Positions 26,903 to 35,091 of a DNA stretch of 64,000 nt are shown piece by piece. Below the pieces are notes generated by a model that ran no database searches, had not been told where the DNA came from, and saw nothing but the letters and a program-made list of their open reading frames with translations. Source of the stretch: Acidobacteriota bacterium (GTDB lineage Bacteria; Acidobacteriota; Vicinamibacteria; Vicinamibacterales; UBA8438); the NCBI GenBank assembly GCA_011523845.1, contig WTFV01000134.1, positions 1-64,000 of the forward strand, written 5' to 3'. Position 1 is the first letter of the stretch. Each line of letters starts with the position of its first letter. The position numbers and the translations under genes are program-made.

Positions 26903-27098
26903 GTGGATCAGTTCGACACGCTGGAACTCGGAGCCAACACGGCGATTGCGTCCGGCTCCGGATCGGATTCGCTGCTGGCTCTGCTGCCGGAGACCGGCGA
27001 GTGGGTGGTGCCGGGCGTTCCGGATCCGCTCGGCCTTTTCGCCCGCAGAGTGGACGGACGCATCGGTGCTCCGGACGGCGACTGGAAGGGGTGGGGCC
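26903..27098 (+). pseudogene. C-terminal fragment of a second haem-propeller gene
   Basis: The translation VDQFDTLELGANTAIASGSG... SLLALLPETGEWVVPGVPDP... is close to residues about 648-705 of the protein at 22109-24328 (VDQFDTLGLGSNVPIAPGSG). It has no start, no upstream domains and no matching C-terminal end. It is best read as the leftover of a duplicated gene, 2.6 kb from the intact copy and on the same strand. Confidence 0.75.
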
Positions 27099-27217
27099 AG
27101 GCAGAGGGTGGCAGAGGGTGGCAGAGGGACGGATCGGAGCGCGGCCGGCTTACAATTGATGGCTGATCACGCTGCCGCACGCATCGGCGCGGTCGGCCCA
27201 AAGATCGGGAGGACGAG

Positions 27218-28225
27218 ATGAGCTATCGAATCTTGACATTCGCGTTCGCCGTTGCGGCGGCGTTCGCCCTCGTGGCGCCGGCGCCGGCGGGCGCCCAGAC
27301 CGAGCCGCCGCGGACCGCCTGGGGCGCCCCCGACCTGAGCGGCGTCTGGGATTTCCGCAGCATCACCCGGATGGAGCGACCCGAAGAGTTCGGCGACCAG
27401 CAATTCCTGACCGCGGAGGACATCGCCAACCTGGAGCAGCGGGCGCTCGATCGCCTGAACAACTTCCTGGACCTGCCCGCGCAGCGCACCGAGGTGGGCG
27501 GCAACGTCGACCGGCGGCCGGACGGCGGGAACGGCTCCTACAACCACACTTGGCTCGACCAGGGGCTGGAAGCGGTCGACACGGGGCGGACCTCGCTGAT
27601 CATCGACCCGCCCAACGGACGGTATCCGCCGCTGACGCCCGAGGGTCAGCGCCGCGTCGACGCATGGCGCGAGCACCGGCGCAACCAGCCGGCCGACTCG
27701 TGGCTGGACTTCAGCACCTACGACCGCTGCCTCCTGGGCTTCAACGCCGGGCCGCCGATGACGCCGAGCGCCTACAACAACAACATGCAGTTGTTCCAGA
27801 CGCCGGACCACGTCGCGATCGTCACCGAGATGGTGAACACCGCGCGCATCGTCCCGCTCGACGGGCGTCCCACGCTACCGTCCGACATGCTGCAGTGGTC
27901 GGGGGAGTCGCGCGGACACTGGGAGGGCGACACGCTGGTGATCGAGACCGCGAACTTCGACCCGCGCAGGCTGTGGCGGTCCACCACCGGCAGCATGCAC
28001 CTGACCGAGCGGTTGACCCGCATCGACGAAGACACGCTGCTCTACCGGGCCACCGTGAACGACCCGGAGACCTGGGAGAGTCCGTGGACCTTCGAGGTGC
28101 CGATGAAGGCGCTCGACGGCGAGAAGTGGGAGTACGCCTGCCACGAGGGACACCACTCGATGCCCCTCATGCTCGGCGGCGCGCGCGCCGTGGAGGCCCG
28201 GGAGGCGGCCGGCGGGCAGCAATAG
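27218..28225 (+). CDS. two-cysteine secreted family protein, copy 1
   Basis: This 335-residue protein has a signal peptide at residues 1-26 and PDLSGVWDF directly after it. It belongs to a family of nine in this window, recognised by TSLIIDPPNGR, YNNNMQLFQTPD, RIVPLDGRP, SRGHWEGDTLVIET, ERLTRIDEDTLLYR, a PETWESPW block and a C-terminal ACHEGHH. The mature chain has just two cysteines, in YDRCLLGF (about 170) and YACHE (about 307). I know of no assigned function. AGATGGGAG-like purines precede the start. It is followed by a strong hairpin. Confidence 0.75.
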   Translation: MSYRILTFAFAVAAAFALVAPAPAGAQTEPPRTAWGAPDLSGVWDFRSITRMERPEEFGDQQFLTAEDIANLEQRALDRLNNFLDLPAQRTEVGGNVDRRPDGGNGSYNHTWLDQGLEAVDTGRTSLIIDPPNGRYPPLTPEGQRRVDAWREHRRNQPADSWLDFSTYDRCLLGFNAGPPMTPSAYNNNMQLFQTPDHVAIVTEMVNTARIVPLDGRPTLPSDMLQWSGESRGHWEGDTLVIETANFDPRRLWRSTTGSMHLTERLTRIDEDTLLYRATVNDPETWESPWTFEVPMKALDGEKWEYACHEGHHSMPLMLGGARAVEAREAAGGQQ

Positions 28226-28232
28226 ATCCCGG

Positions 28233-28270
28233 GGGTACGGGCGACGGCGTCTCGACGCTCGCCCGTACCC
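28233..28270. terminator. bidirectional hairpin terminator
   Basis: The 12-bp arms GGGTACGGGCGA (28233-28244) and TCGCCCGTACCC (28259-28270) are perfectly complementary with a 14-base loop. The hairpin sits between two convergent genes ending at 28225 and 28280. No long T run is present. Confidence 0.7.
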
Positions 28271-28279
28271 GTCCACCCC

Positions 28280-29242
28280 TCAGTAGATCGCGACCGGCGC
28301 GACGGTGGACCCCGTGGCGCCTTCGATCTTCAGCGGCTGCACGACGAACGCGAACTCGTAGACGCCGGCCGCGGCCAGCTCGTCGAGCCGCATCCGTTCC
28401 ACCAGGTGGATGCCGTTGACCACCAGCATGATCTGGTGGATCGGCAGCGAGATCTCCGGGTCCGGATTGGGCGAGACCTCGACCGGCTGGTTGTCGGCCC
28501 CGAGCAGCATCGGATCCTGTTCGACGAGCCACTGCGCGGCCGCGACGCCGATGCCCGGGTTGGTCGCCATGAAGCGCTCGAAGTCGGTGTCCCAGAGCAC
28601 GCCCCAACCGGTGTGAATCAGCACCGCGTCGCCCGGCTCCAGCGCCACCCCCTGCCGGTCGAGCGCCTGCTGCAGGTCGTCGACCGTGATCTCGTACGTG
28701 TCGGGGAGCATGTCGACGCCCTTCAGCGCCGCCACGTCGATGAGCACGCCGCGGGTCATGAGCGTGCCGACGTTCTCGACGCCCAGACGCGTGAAGCCGC
28801 TCCGCGTCATGACCTCGTTCTGGTCGACGCAGTTGTAGAGGCTGTCGCCGATGGTCTGGTGGGTGAAGCCGTCGAACTGCGTGCCCACCTGCCCCATCTC
28901 GGCGACGACCAGCTCCTCGTTCGAGCCGCGCCGGTTCGAGCCCACGAGCGGGCCGGTCGGCTTGACGTAGAGGTCGAAGTGCCGGGCGCCGAGAGGCATC
29001 GCGCTTCTCAGCACCTGTCCGAGCTCGATCACCCGGCCGGTCCGGATCAGGCTCGCTGCCTTGAGCACGGTCTCCGGACCCATGTGGTTGGCCGCGCCCC
29101 GCTCGTCGTCGGCGCCCCACTTGCTGGGGCAGCGCTCGTCGGGGGACGGCGGGGTCCACGACTGGGCGGCGGCGGGAGCGGCCCCGGCGAGCAGAACGGC
29201 GACAGCGGCAGTTGTGACGACGGCAAGAAATGCGAATCGCAT
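28280..29242 (-). CDS. exported cyclase-family (kynurenine-formamidase-like) hydrolase
   Basis: This 320-residue protein has a signal peptide (1-26). The cyclase fold is shown by GAANHMGPETVLKA, ELGQVLRSAMP, the metal-site segment QVGTQFDGFTHQ (about 117-128), RGVLIDVAAL and DAVLIHTGWG. The classic HxGTHxDxPxH site has Gln in place of two of the histidines, a pattern found in one subfamily of these enzymes. It probably hydrolyses a small cyclic or amide substrate in the periplasm. It converges on copy 1 of the two-cysteine family. Confidence 0.82.
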   Translation of the reverse strand: MRFAFLAVVTTAAVAVLLAGAAPAAAQSWTPPSPDERCPSKWGADDERGAANHMGPETVLKAASLIRTGRVIELGQVLRSAMPLGARHFDLYVKPTGPLVGSNRRGSNEELVVAEMGQVGTQFDGFTHQTIGDSLYNCVDQNEVMTRSGFTRLGVENVGTLMTRGVLIDVAALKGVDMLPDTYEITVDDLQQALDRQGVALEPGDAVLIHTGWGVLWDTDFERFMATNPGIGVAAAQWLVEQDPMLLGADNQPVEVSPNPDPEISLPIHQIMLVVNGIHLVERMRLDELAAAGVYEFAFVVQPLKIEGATGSTVAPVAIY

Positions 29243-29370
29243 GACCTTCCTCCGTGAGCGGTGACTTCAGCCGCTGCTGATTCTACCGAAACGCGCCGCA
29301 CGGCCGATCCACCCGGAGTCCGCGGACCGCCCGGAGGGCGCCAGGGCGACCCCGTCGGTTCGGTGCCCCT

Positions 29371-29400
29371 GGGAGTCTGCGCCGCGGAGGTCTGGCGCCG
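29371..29400. repeat. degenerate copy of the AGGAGTCT inverted repeat
   Basis: GGAGTCTGCGCCG (29372-29384) is followed by GAGGTCTGGCGCC, an imperfect partner arm. It shares its core with the repeats at 13684, 36098 and 39215 and lies between two genes. Confidence 0.45.
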
Positions 29401-29430
29401 GTGAGGGCTTCCAACTCGACCGCAGGTGCG

Positions 29431-29919
29431 CTAACGCGGGTCGTTCACCGAGAAATAGTCGTCGATGAACACGTCGACGATCTGCAGCACGACCCGCTGC
29501 ACCTGCGGCAGGTTGGCCTCGCCGACCGTCCCGAGCGAGTCGAGGTCCCAGGTGTCGACGAACGCCCGCTCCTGGTTCCCTTCGATGGTGACGAGCTGCT
29601 GCAGCGACACGCGCGCGAAGTACGCGTACAGGCCGGTCGTGCCGCGGTGCGTCGCGACGCGTACGTAGAGGTCGCCGGCGAACTGCGAGCGGCCCAGCGG
29701 CACGCGCCGTTCCCGCAGGCGAGCCTCGACGGCCGCCTCGATGCCGTTGCGCGTCAGCCCTGCCGCCTCGGCGTCCGCGGCCAGGTCGTCGACGAACACG
29801 TTGATCTCGCGCAGGTCGGTCAGGTATTCGCGCTCGTTCTCGTCCTGGGCCGCGGCGGGTGCGGTGCGTCCAGTGAGGATGGCGGTCGCCATCGCGACGA
29901 TGAGCAGAATCGTCGGCAT
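29431..29919 (-). CDS. small exported protein of unknown function
   Basis: The ATG at 29919 has GGAGGAAC directly upstream. The 162-residue product has a signal peptide of about 27 residues (TILLIVAMATAILTG) and a compact domain with REINVFVDDLAADAEAAGL, YVRVATHRGTTGLYAYFARV and VQRVVLQIVDVFIDDYFSVN. The first block looks helical and the second like strands. I do not recognise the family. It lies between the cyclase and a divergently placed PQQ dehydrogenase and might share the promoter region 29920-30113. Confidence 0.65.
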   Translation of the reverse strand: MPTILLIVAMATAILTGRTAPAAAQDENEREYLTDLREINVFVDDLAADAEAAGLTRNGIEAAVEARLRERRVPLGRSQFAGDLYVRVATHRGTTGLYAYFARVSLQQLVTIEGNQERAFVDTWDLDSLGTVGEANLPQVQRVVLQIVDVFIDDYFSVNDPR

Positions 29920-30113
29920 GCTCGTTCCTCCACGTTCCTCCACCGTGCCGGCGTTGTCGATGTCGCGGAAGGGCGGGCGGGAGCCTGCGCCGCGGGATCA
30001 CGGTGTCGACGCAGACGCCGCCCGTCCGGCGCCTGTCACGGCCCGGCCGCCCGATTCGGCCCATCATAATGGGAGATAATGATCCGGTTTCGCTACAGGG
30101 GAGAATCGACACG

Positions 30114-32102
30114 ATGACACGATTGCGATGGAGCAGAGCCCTGGTCGCCCTGGTCGCCGGGCTGGTCCTGGCCGGGCTCGTGAACGGCGGCGCGGCTTCG
30201 GCGCAGGACGGCGGCTGGACCCACTGGGGAGCGGACGAAGGCAGCACCCGCTACGCGCCGTTCGACCAGATCGACGCCGAGAACTTCGAGGACCTGGAGG
30301 TCGCCTGGCTGTGGCGCGGCGACAACTACGGTCCGTCCCTCGACAACGTCATGCGGTCGACGCCGATCTACGCCGAGGGCAAGCTGTTCGGCGTGGCCGG
30401 CTACCGCCGCACCGTCGTGGCCATGGACCCGGCGACCGGCGAGACGCTCTGGACCTTCCGCGAGCCGCCCACCAAGCGGTGGGAGGACTCCATGCGGAAG
30501 AACTACGGCAAGGGCGTCGCCTACGACGTGGTGAACGGCGAGGGCCGCATCTACGTCGTCACGCCCGGGTTCTTTCTCCACGCGCTCGACCCCGACAACG
30601 GCGCGCTGATCGAGAGCTTCGGAAACAACGGCACGGTCGATCTGCTGGAAGACTTCGGCTACGAGTACCACCCGACCGACGGGTTGCCGTCGACGGTCGG
30701 CTACATCACCAACTCCTCGCCGCCGATCGTCGTCAACGGCGTGGTCGTGGTCGGCAACTCGCATGAGCAGGGCTACCGGCAGACCCGTCAGGAGAACGTG
30801 CCGGGGCACATCCTGGCCTATGACGCCGCAACCGGCGACCACCTCTGGAAGTTCAACGTGATCCCGCAGTCGGAGAGCGAATTCGGCTTCGACACCTGGG
30901 AGAACGACGCGTGGCGGTGGACCGGCAACGTCTCGGCGTGGGCGCCGCTGTCCGCCGACTCGGAGCGCGGGCTCGTCTACGTCGTGACCGACCCGCCGAC
31001 CAACGACTACTGGGGCGGCTTCCATCCGGGCGACAACCTGTTCGCAACGAGCATTCTGGCCCTCGACGTGCGCACCGGCCAACGCGAGTGGCACTTCCAG
31101 ACCGTGCACCACGACATCTGGAACCGCGACAACCCGACCGCTCCGAACCTGCTCGACGTCACCATCGACGGCCGCGAGGTGCCGATCCTGGTGCAGACGA
31201 CGAAGCAGGCCTTCGCCTACGTCTTCAACCGCGAGACCGGCGAGCCGATCTGGCCCATCGAGGAGCGCCCGGTTCCGCGCGGGCACGTGCCGGGCGAGTG
31301 GTACTCGCCGACCCAGCCGTTCCCGACGAAGCCGGCCGCCTACGACCTGCAGGACGTCACCGAGGACGAGCTGATCGACTTCACGCCGGCGCTGCGGCAG
31401 CAGGCGCTGGAGATTCTCGACCAGTACGAGTACGGCTCGATGTTCACGCCGCCCCTGCACCCCGACAACGAGCTCGGCAAGCGGGGGGCGATCCACTGTC
31501 CCGGGCCGGGCGGCGGCACCAACATCACGGGCGGCACGGCCGCCGACCCGGAGACCGGCATCCTCTACGCGGCGTCGATGACCCTGTGCGCGGCGCCGAT
31601 CCTGAGCCCGGGCGAGGTGGGCGACGCCGCCGATCCGAACCCGATCGGCCGCACCGTGGCGAAGTACGCCACCGACAACGGCTTCCTGCAGGGCCCGCAG
31701 GGGCTGCCGCTCTTCAAGCCGCCCTACGGCCGGATCACGGCCATCGACATGAACACGGGCGACACGCTCTGGATGATTCCGAACGGCGACACCCCGGAGC
31801 GGATCGAGAACCATCCGGCCCTGGAGGGCGTCGACCTGCCGAATACCGGGGTTCGGAGCCAGGCGCTCACCCTGGTCAGCAAGACGCTGCTGATGTACAG
31901 CGAGGGGCGCGGCGCCCGGCCGTTGCTCTATGCGGTGAACAAGGCCGACGGCACGCGGCTGGGGACCGTCGAGCTGCCGGCGCCGGCCACCAGCATCCCG
32001 ATGAGCTACATGCACGAGGGCCGGCAGTACGTCGTCGTCCCGATCGCGGGCGGTTCCGGCCGTCTGCCCGGGTCGCTCGTGTCGCTGGCGCTTCCGGAGT
32101 AG
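30114..32102 (+). CDS. PQQ-dependent alcohol/glucose dehydrogenase (quinoprotein)
   Basis: This 662-residue exported quinoprotein has a signal peptide (1-31), then THWGADEGSTRYAPFDQID, the usual N-terminus of membrane-free quinoprotein glucose-dehydrogenase-like enzymes. Propeller blades carry AMDPATGETLWTF, HALDPDNGALIESFG, YDAATGDHLWKFN and ALDVRTGQREWHFQ. The segment HHDIWNRDNPTAP followed by TKQAFAYVFNRETGEPIWP is characteristic. It should oxidise an alcohol or sugar and hand electrons to a cytochrome. The start at 30114 follows GGGGAGA. A clean hairpin lies after the stop. Confidence 0.88.
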   Translation: MTRLRWSRALVALVAGLVLAGLVNGGAASAQDGGWTHWGADEGSTRYAPFDQIDAENFEDLEVAWLWRGDNYGPSLDNVMRSTPIYAEGKLFGVAGYRRTVVAMDPATGETLWTFREPPTKRWEDSMRKNYGKGVAYDVVNGEGRIYVVTPGFFLHALDPDNGALIESFGNNGTVDLLEDFGYEYHPTDGLPSTVGYITNSSPPIVVNGVVVVGNSHEQGYRQTRQENVPGHILAYDAATGDHLWKFNVIPQSESEFGFDTWENDAWRWTGNVSAWAPLSADSERGLVYVVTDPPTNDYWGGFHPGDNLFATSILALDVRTGQREWHFQTVHHDIWNRDNPTAPNLLDVTIDGREVPILVQTTKQAFAYVFNRETGEPIWPIEERPVPRGHVPGEWYSPTQPFPTKPAAYDLQDVTEDELIDFTPALRQQALEILDQYEYGSMFTPPLHPDNELGKRGAIHCPGPGGGTNITGGTAADPETGILYAASMTLCAAPILSPGEVGDAADPNPIGRTVAKYATDNGFLQGPQGLPLFKPPYGRITAIDMNTGDTLWMIPNGDTPERIENHPALEGVDLPNTGVRSQALTLVSKTLLMYSEGRGARPLLYAVNKADGTRLGTVELPAPATSIPMSYMHEGRQYVVVPIAGGSGRLPGSLVSLALPE

Positions 32103-32132
32103 GCGCTTTCCCGGGCGGTAGCGCATTTCCCG

Positions 32133-32163
32133 GCGTGGGCGGCCGGGTGGCGGCCGCCCACGC
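32133..32163 (+). terminator. hairpin after the PQQ dehydrogenase
   Basis: The 12-bp arms GCGTGGGCGGCC and GGCCGCCCACGC with a 7-base loop form a perfect stem 30 bases after the stop codon. A short ATTGTCC follows. No gene is supported in the remainder of 32164-32382. Confidence 0.65.
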
Positions 32164-32382
32164 ATTGTCCTCCTTCGAGAGGGGCATTGGCCGGCAGCCG
32201 CCGTCACCTGGCGCCGGCCAAGGACCGCTGTAGTCGTTTCGCCCGGCGTTGTGCTCCGTTGACGCGGTGGGGTCATGGGCGTCGCATCCCGCGCAGCTTG
32301 CCGGCGAGCGCGCATATGACCTTGCCGACCCCGCGCAAGAACCCTCGCCAATGAGATGGCGGCCGCAGGGCAGGTGACATCA

Positions 32383-32411
32383 TTGACATCAATCGAGTCG
32401 ACCAATACGAT
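32383..32411 (+). promoter_or_regulatory. sigma-70-like promoter of vapBC, possibly leaderless
   Basis: TTGACA (32383-32388) and TACGAT (32406-32411) are 17 bases apart. The start codons ATGATG begin 4 bases after the -10 box, so transcription would begin at or just inside the coding sequence. A direct repeat GACATCA-TT-GACATCA overlaps the -35 element and may serve repression by the antitoxin. Confidence 0.5.
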
Positions 32412-32414
32412 GCA

Positions 32415-32687
32415 ATGATGCGAACCACGTTGACGATCGACGATGACCTCGCAGGCCGGATTGAAGAGCGCCGGCTGCGCGACGGACTCTCGTTGAAGCA
32501 GGTCATCAACACGCTGCTTCGCGAAGGACTGCGAAGCGGACGGCAAGCGCCCCGGGCGAAGAGATACCGCACCAGGCCGCACAAACTTGGGATGCGGGCG
32601 GGCTTCGATCCCGCCAGACTCAATCAACTGGTGGACGAACTGGAGACCGAAGCGCAACTGGAGCGGGAAGCCGAGCTCCGCAAATGA
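32415..32687 (+). CDS. vapB: VapB-type antitoxin
   Basis: This 90-residue protein has the RHH opening MRTTLTIDDDLAGRIEERR and LKQVINTLLREGLR, followed by a charged tail (RLNQLVDELETEAQLERE) for toxin binding. It overlaps vapC by 4 bases (ATGA at 32684-32687). No ribosome site precedes the ATG pair, consistent with the predicted leaderless transcript. VapB represses its own promoter and blocks the RNase. Confidence 0.87.
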   Translation: MMRTTLTIDDDLAGRIEERRLRDGLSLKQVINTLLREGLRSGRQAPRAKRYRTRPHKLGMRAGFDPARLNQLVDELETEAQLEREAELRK

Positions 32688-33112
32688 TGCTGCCGGACGT
32701 CAACCTGCTCGTCTACGCCGTGGATGCGACGAGTCCGTTCCATGCGCGGGCGCGCCGGTGGTGGGACGACGCGCTCTCGTCGACTCTCAGCGTCGGGTTG
32801 TGCTTTCCCAGCATGCTCGGGTTCATTCGACTCACGACGAGCCGCCGCATGTTCGATTCGCCGCTCGGTGTCGGTGACGCCGTGGATCGAGTACAGAGCT
32901 GGCTCGACCAGCCGAACGTGATTCTCGTGGGGCCGACGGCGCGGCATTGGCCCATTCTGTCCGGCCTCCTGCGGTCATCCGCCGCCGGCACGAACCTGAC
33001 GACGGATGCGCACATCGCCGCGTACGCGATAGAGCACGCCGGTACGGTGTATTCGAACGACCGGGACTTCGGACGCTTCGAAGGAGTGCGCTGGAAGAAC
33101 CCGCTGCAATGA
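32684..33112 (+). CDS. vapC: VapC-type PIN-domain toxin
   Basis: This 142-residue PIN-domain protein has LPDVNLLVYAVD with the first catalytic Asp at about 5, SVGLCFPSMLGFIRLT, NLTTDAHIAAYAIEH (Asp near 106) and TVYSNDRDFGRFEGVRW (Asp near 124-126) at its end. The subfamily is the one with GFIRLTT, common in high-GC bacteria. It is the second gene of the vapBC operon. The acidic residues required for RNase activity look intact. Confidence 0.88.
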   Translation: MMLPDVNLLVYAVDATSPFHARARRWWDDALSSTLSVGLCFPSMLGFIRLTTSRRMFDSPLGVGDAVDRVQSWLDQPNVILVGPTARHWPILSGLLRSSAAGTNLTTDAHIAAYAIEHAGTVYSNDRDFGRFEGVRWKNPLQ

Positions 33113-33155
33113 GGAGTACCGCGCGGCGTCGAAACCGGAAGCCGGCAGCTTCGGA

Positions 33156-33818
33156 TCACCGGGGAAACGACTGCAGCCCCGGCTCCACCCCCTCCGGCAG
33201 CGGGGTTCGCGCGGTGTTCATCGCCATCGCCAGCATCTGGTAGTAGCCCAGGATGCCGATGGCGTCGATCACCCCTTTCTCGCCCAGGTGTTCCACCATC
33301 CGGGCGTAGGTCGGGTCGCTGACCTCGTGGTTGCGCAGAAGCTCCATGCAGAAGTCGTAGACCGCGGCCTCGTCGCCGGCGAGCTCCGCCGGGCGGCGCC
33401 CGTCGGCCACCGCCTCGATGATGGCGGCGTCGAGTCCCTCGCGCTCGGCGATCGGGGCGTGCACGTACCACTCGTAGTTCTGCGTCCAGTGGCGCGCGGT
33501 GAGCAGGATGACGAACTCGCTCAGACGCGGCGGCAGGGCGCTCCGGAAACGGACGTAGTCGCCGACGTTGCGCGCGCGGTTCATCATCTCGGGGCTGCGG
33601 AGCAGCACCATGAAGGGCCCGCCGAAACGGTCGGTGTTGCGCGCCGCCTTGAACTCCTCGACGGCGGCTCGCTGCTCCGGGGTCATCTGGTCCTCCGAGA
33701 GCGGAGGCATGCGGTTCTGGGCTGTTGCGGTCATGGCGTGTGTCACGGTCAGCAGGACGGTGATGACGAGTGCGCCGCTGGCGACGCGCGACGGTTGCCG
33801 TCGATGGTGAATGTGCAT
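33156..33818 (-). CDS. exported carboxymuconolactone-decarboxylase-family protein
   Basis: The ATG at 33818 follows GAGGACACG and opens a signal peptide (about 1-33). The 220-residue protein then has the CMD helical pattern PPLSEDQMTPEQRAAVEEF, FMVLLRSPEMM, LPPRLSEFVILLTARHW and VIDAIGILGYYQMLAMAMN. The ARHWTQNYEWYVH segment replaces the CxxC of AhpD, so a peroxidase role is unlikely. Close relatives occur as domains in the large fusion at 1505. A role in aromatic or lactone breakdown is inferred only from the family. Confidence 0.82.
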   Translation of the reverse strand: MHIHHRRQPSRVASGALVITVLLTVTHAMTATAQNRMPPLSEDQMTPEQRAAVEEFKAARNTDRFGGPFMVLLRSPEMMNRARNVGDYVRFRSALPPRLSEFVILLTARHWTQNYEWYVHAPIAEREGLDAAIIEAVADGRRPAELAGDEAAVYDFCMELLRNHEVSDPTYARMVEHLGEKGVIDAIGILGYYQMLAMAMNTARTPLPEGVEPGLQSFPR

Positions 33819-34092
33819 GGTCGTGTCCTCGGTTTTCGGCCGCGGCCGCCACCGCCACGGCGCGCCGGGATCGCACCCGCCGCGATGTGGGGCCGGCAAC
33901 CCGATTCCACCGCATGATTGCGCCGGTGACGAACCGGATGCGCGGGAGCAGGGCAGTCGCGGCGGCGTCGACATGTCGGCGACTGTACCACGGCGCGCTT
34001 GCGCCCGCGGCCGCAGCCGTCTATCGTGATCCGATGACGGGCCGGCGGCGTCCTGCCGGGCGGTATTCCACCATGGCCCGAGGGAGGTTTCG

Positions 34093-35091
34093 ATGAGTGG
34101 CCGCAGTTTCACGGCATGGGCGGCGATGGCCGCCGTTCTCTCGCTGGCGCCGGTCGCGGCGTTCGGCCAGGACGACTACACGGCGCCCCGTACACCCTTC
34201 GGGCAGCCCGACCTGTCGGGCATCTGGATGAACAACAGCGCGACGCCGATGGAGCGCCCCGAGCAGCTCGCGGGCCAGGCGACGCTGTCGGACGAAGAGC
34301 TCGCGGAGCTGACGCAGCGGATCGCGGAGTTCCGCGACAACGAGCAGGCCGGCGATCTGCTGGGCGACCGGCTCATCCAGCAGGCGCTGGGCAATCCCGA
34401 GTTCCAGGACTTCGACGTCATCACCGGCAACTACAACGCGTTCTGGCTGGTGGAGCGTCACCTCGACAACCGGACGTCGCTCATCATCGATCCGCCCGAC
34501 GGCCGCATTCCTGCCTTGACGGAGGAGGCCACGGCGCGCGCGGCCGAGCGGCGGGCCTACCTGGCCGAGCATCCGTCGGACGGTCCCGAGGACCGCACCC
34601 TGGGCGACCGCTGCCTGCACTTCGACGCGCCGCGCATGGGAGCCGGCTACAACAGCTACTTCCAGCTCGTGCAGACCCCGACCCACGTGGCGATCTTTCA
34701 GGAGATGGGCCACTTCACGCGGGTGATCCCGCTGGACGGCCGGTCGCACATCGACGACGACATCCGGCAGTGGGCCGGCGACGCCCGCGGTCGGTGGGAA
34801 GGGGACACCCTGGTCGTCGAGACGCTGAACTACTCGCCGCAGACGCGCTTCAGCGGCGCGACCGAGAACCTGCGCCTCGTCGAGCGCTACACACGGATCA
34901 GTCCGGACGTGCTGCGGCACGAGATCACGCTGAACGACGCGGACACCTGGACCCGGCCGTGGACGGTGGAGCTGCTCCACGAATCGACCATGGATCCGAT
35001 CTTCGAGTACGCCTGCCACGAGGGGAACTACTCGATGCCGGGCATCCTCGGCGGCGCGCGACTCGAGGAGCAGGAAGCGGGCGAGCAGTGA
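34093..35091 (+). CDS. two-cysteine secreted family protein, copy 2
   Basis: This 332-residue copy begins 6 bases after GGGAGG with a signal peptide of about 24 residues. PDLSGIWMNN, TSLIIDPPDGR, YNSYFQLVQTP, RVIPLDGRSH, ARGRWEGDTLVVET, TDxWTRPWTVEL and EYACHEGNYSMPGILGGAR mark the family. The two cysteines are in GDRCLHFD and YACHEG. The TGA stop overlaps the next gene (GTGA), so it is probably co-translated with the following MBL-fold lipoprotein, the only copy with such a coupled neighbour. Confidence 0.75.
   Translation: MSGRSFTAWAAMAAVLSLAPVAAFGQDDYTAPRTPFGQPDLSGIWMNNSATPMERPEQLAGQATLSDEELAELTQRIAEFRDNEQAGDLLGDRLIQQALGNPEFQDFDVITGNYNAFWLVERHLDNRTSLIIDPPDGRIPALTEEATARAAERRAYLAEHPSDGPEDRTLGDRCLHFDAPRMGAGYNSYFQLVQTPTHVAIFQEMGHFTRVIPLDGRSHIDDDIRQWAGDARGRWEGDTLVVETLNYSPQTRFSGATENLRLVERYTRISPDVLRHEITLNDADTWTRPWTVELLHESTMDPIFEYACHEGNYSMPGILGGARLEEQEAGEQ

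Larger units (their letters stand above)
26237..27217. other. debris-filled intergenic region
   Basis: This region holds no intact gene. Two fragments can be identified (26471-26656, a methylase piece; 26903-27098, a propeller piece). The sequence between and around them is open in several frames without recognisable domains. Just before the next gene a short direct repeat occurs (GGCAGAGGGT, twice near 27105-27122). Confidence 0.55.
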
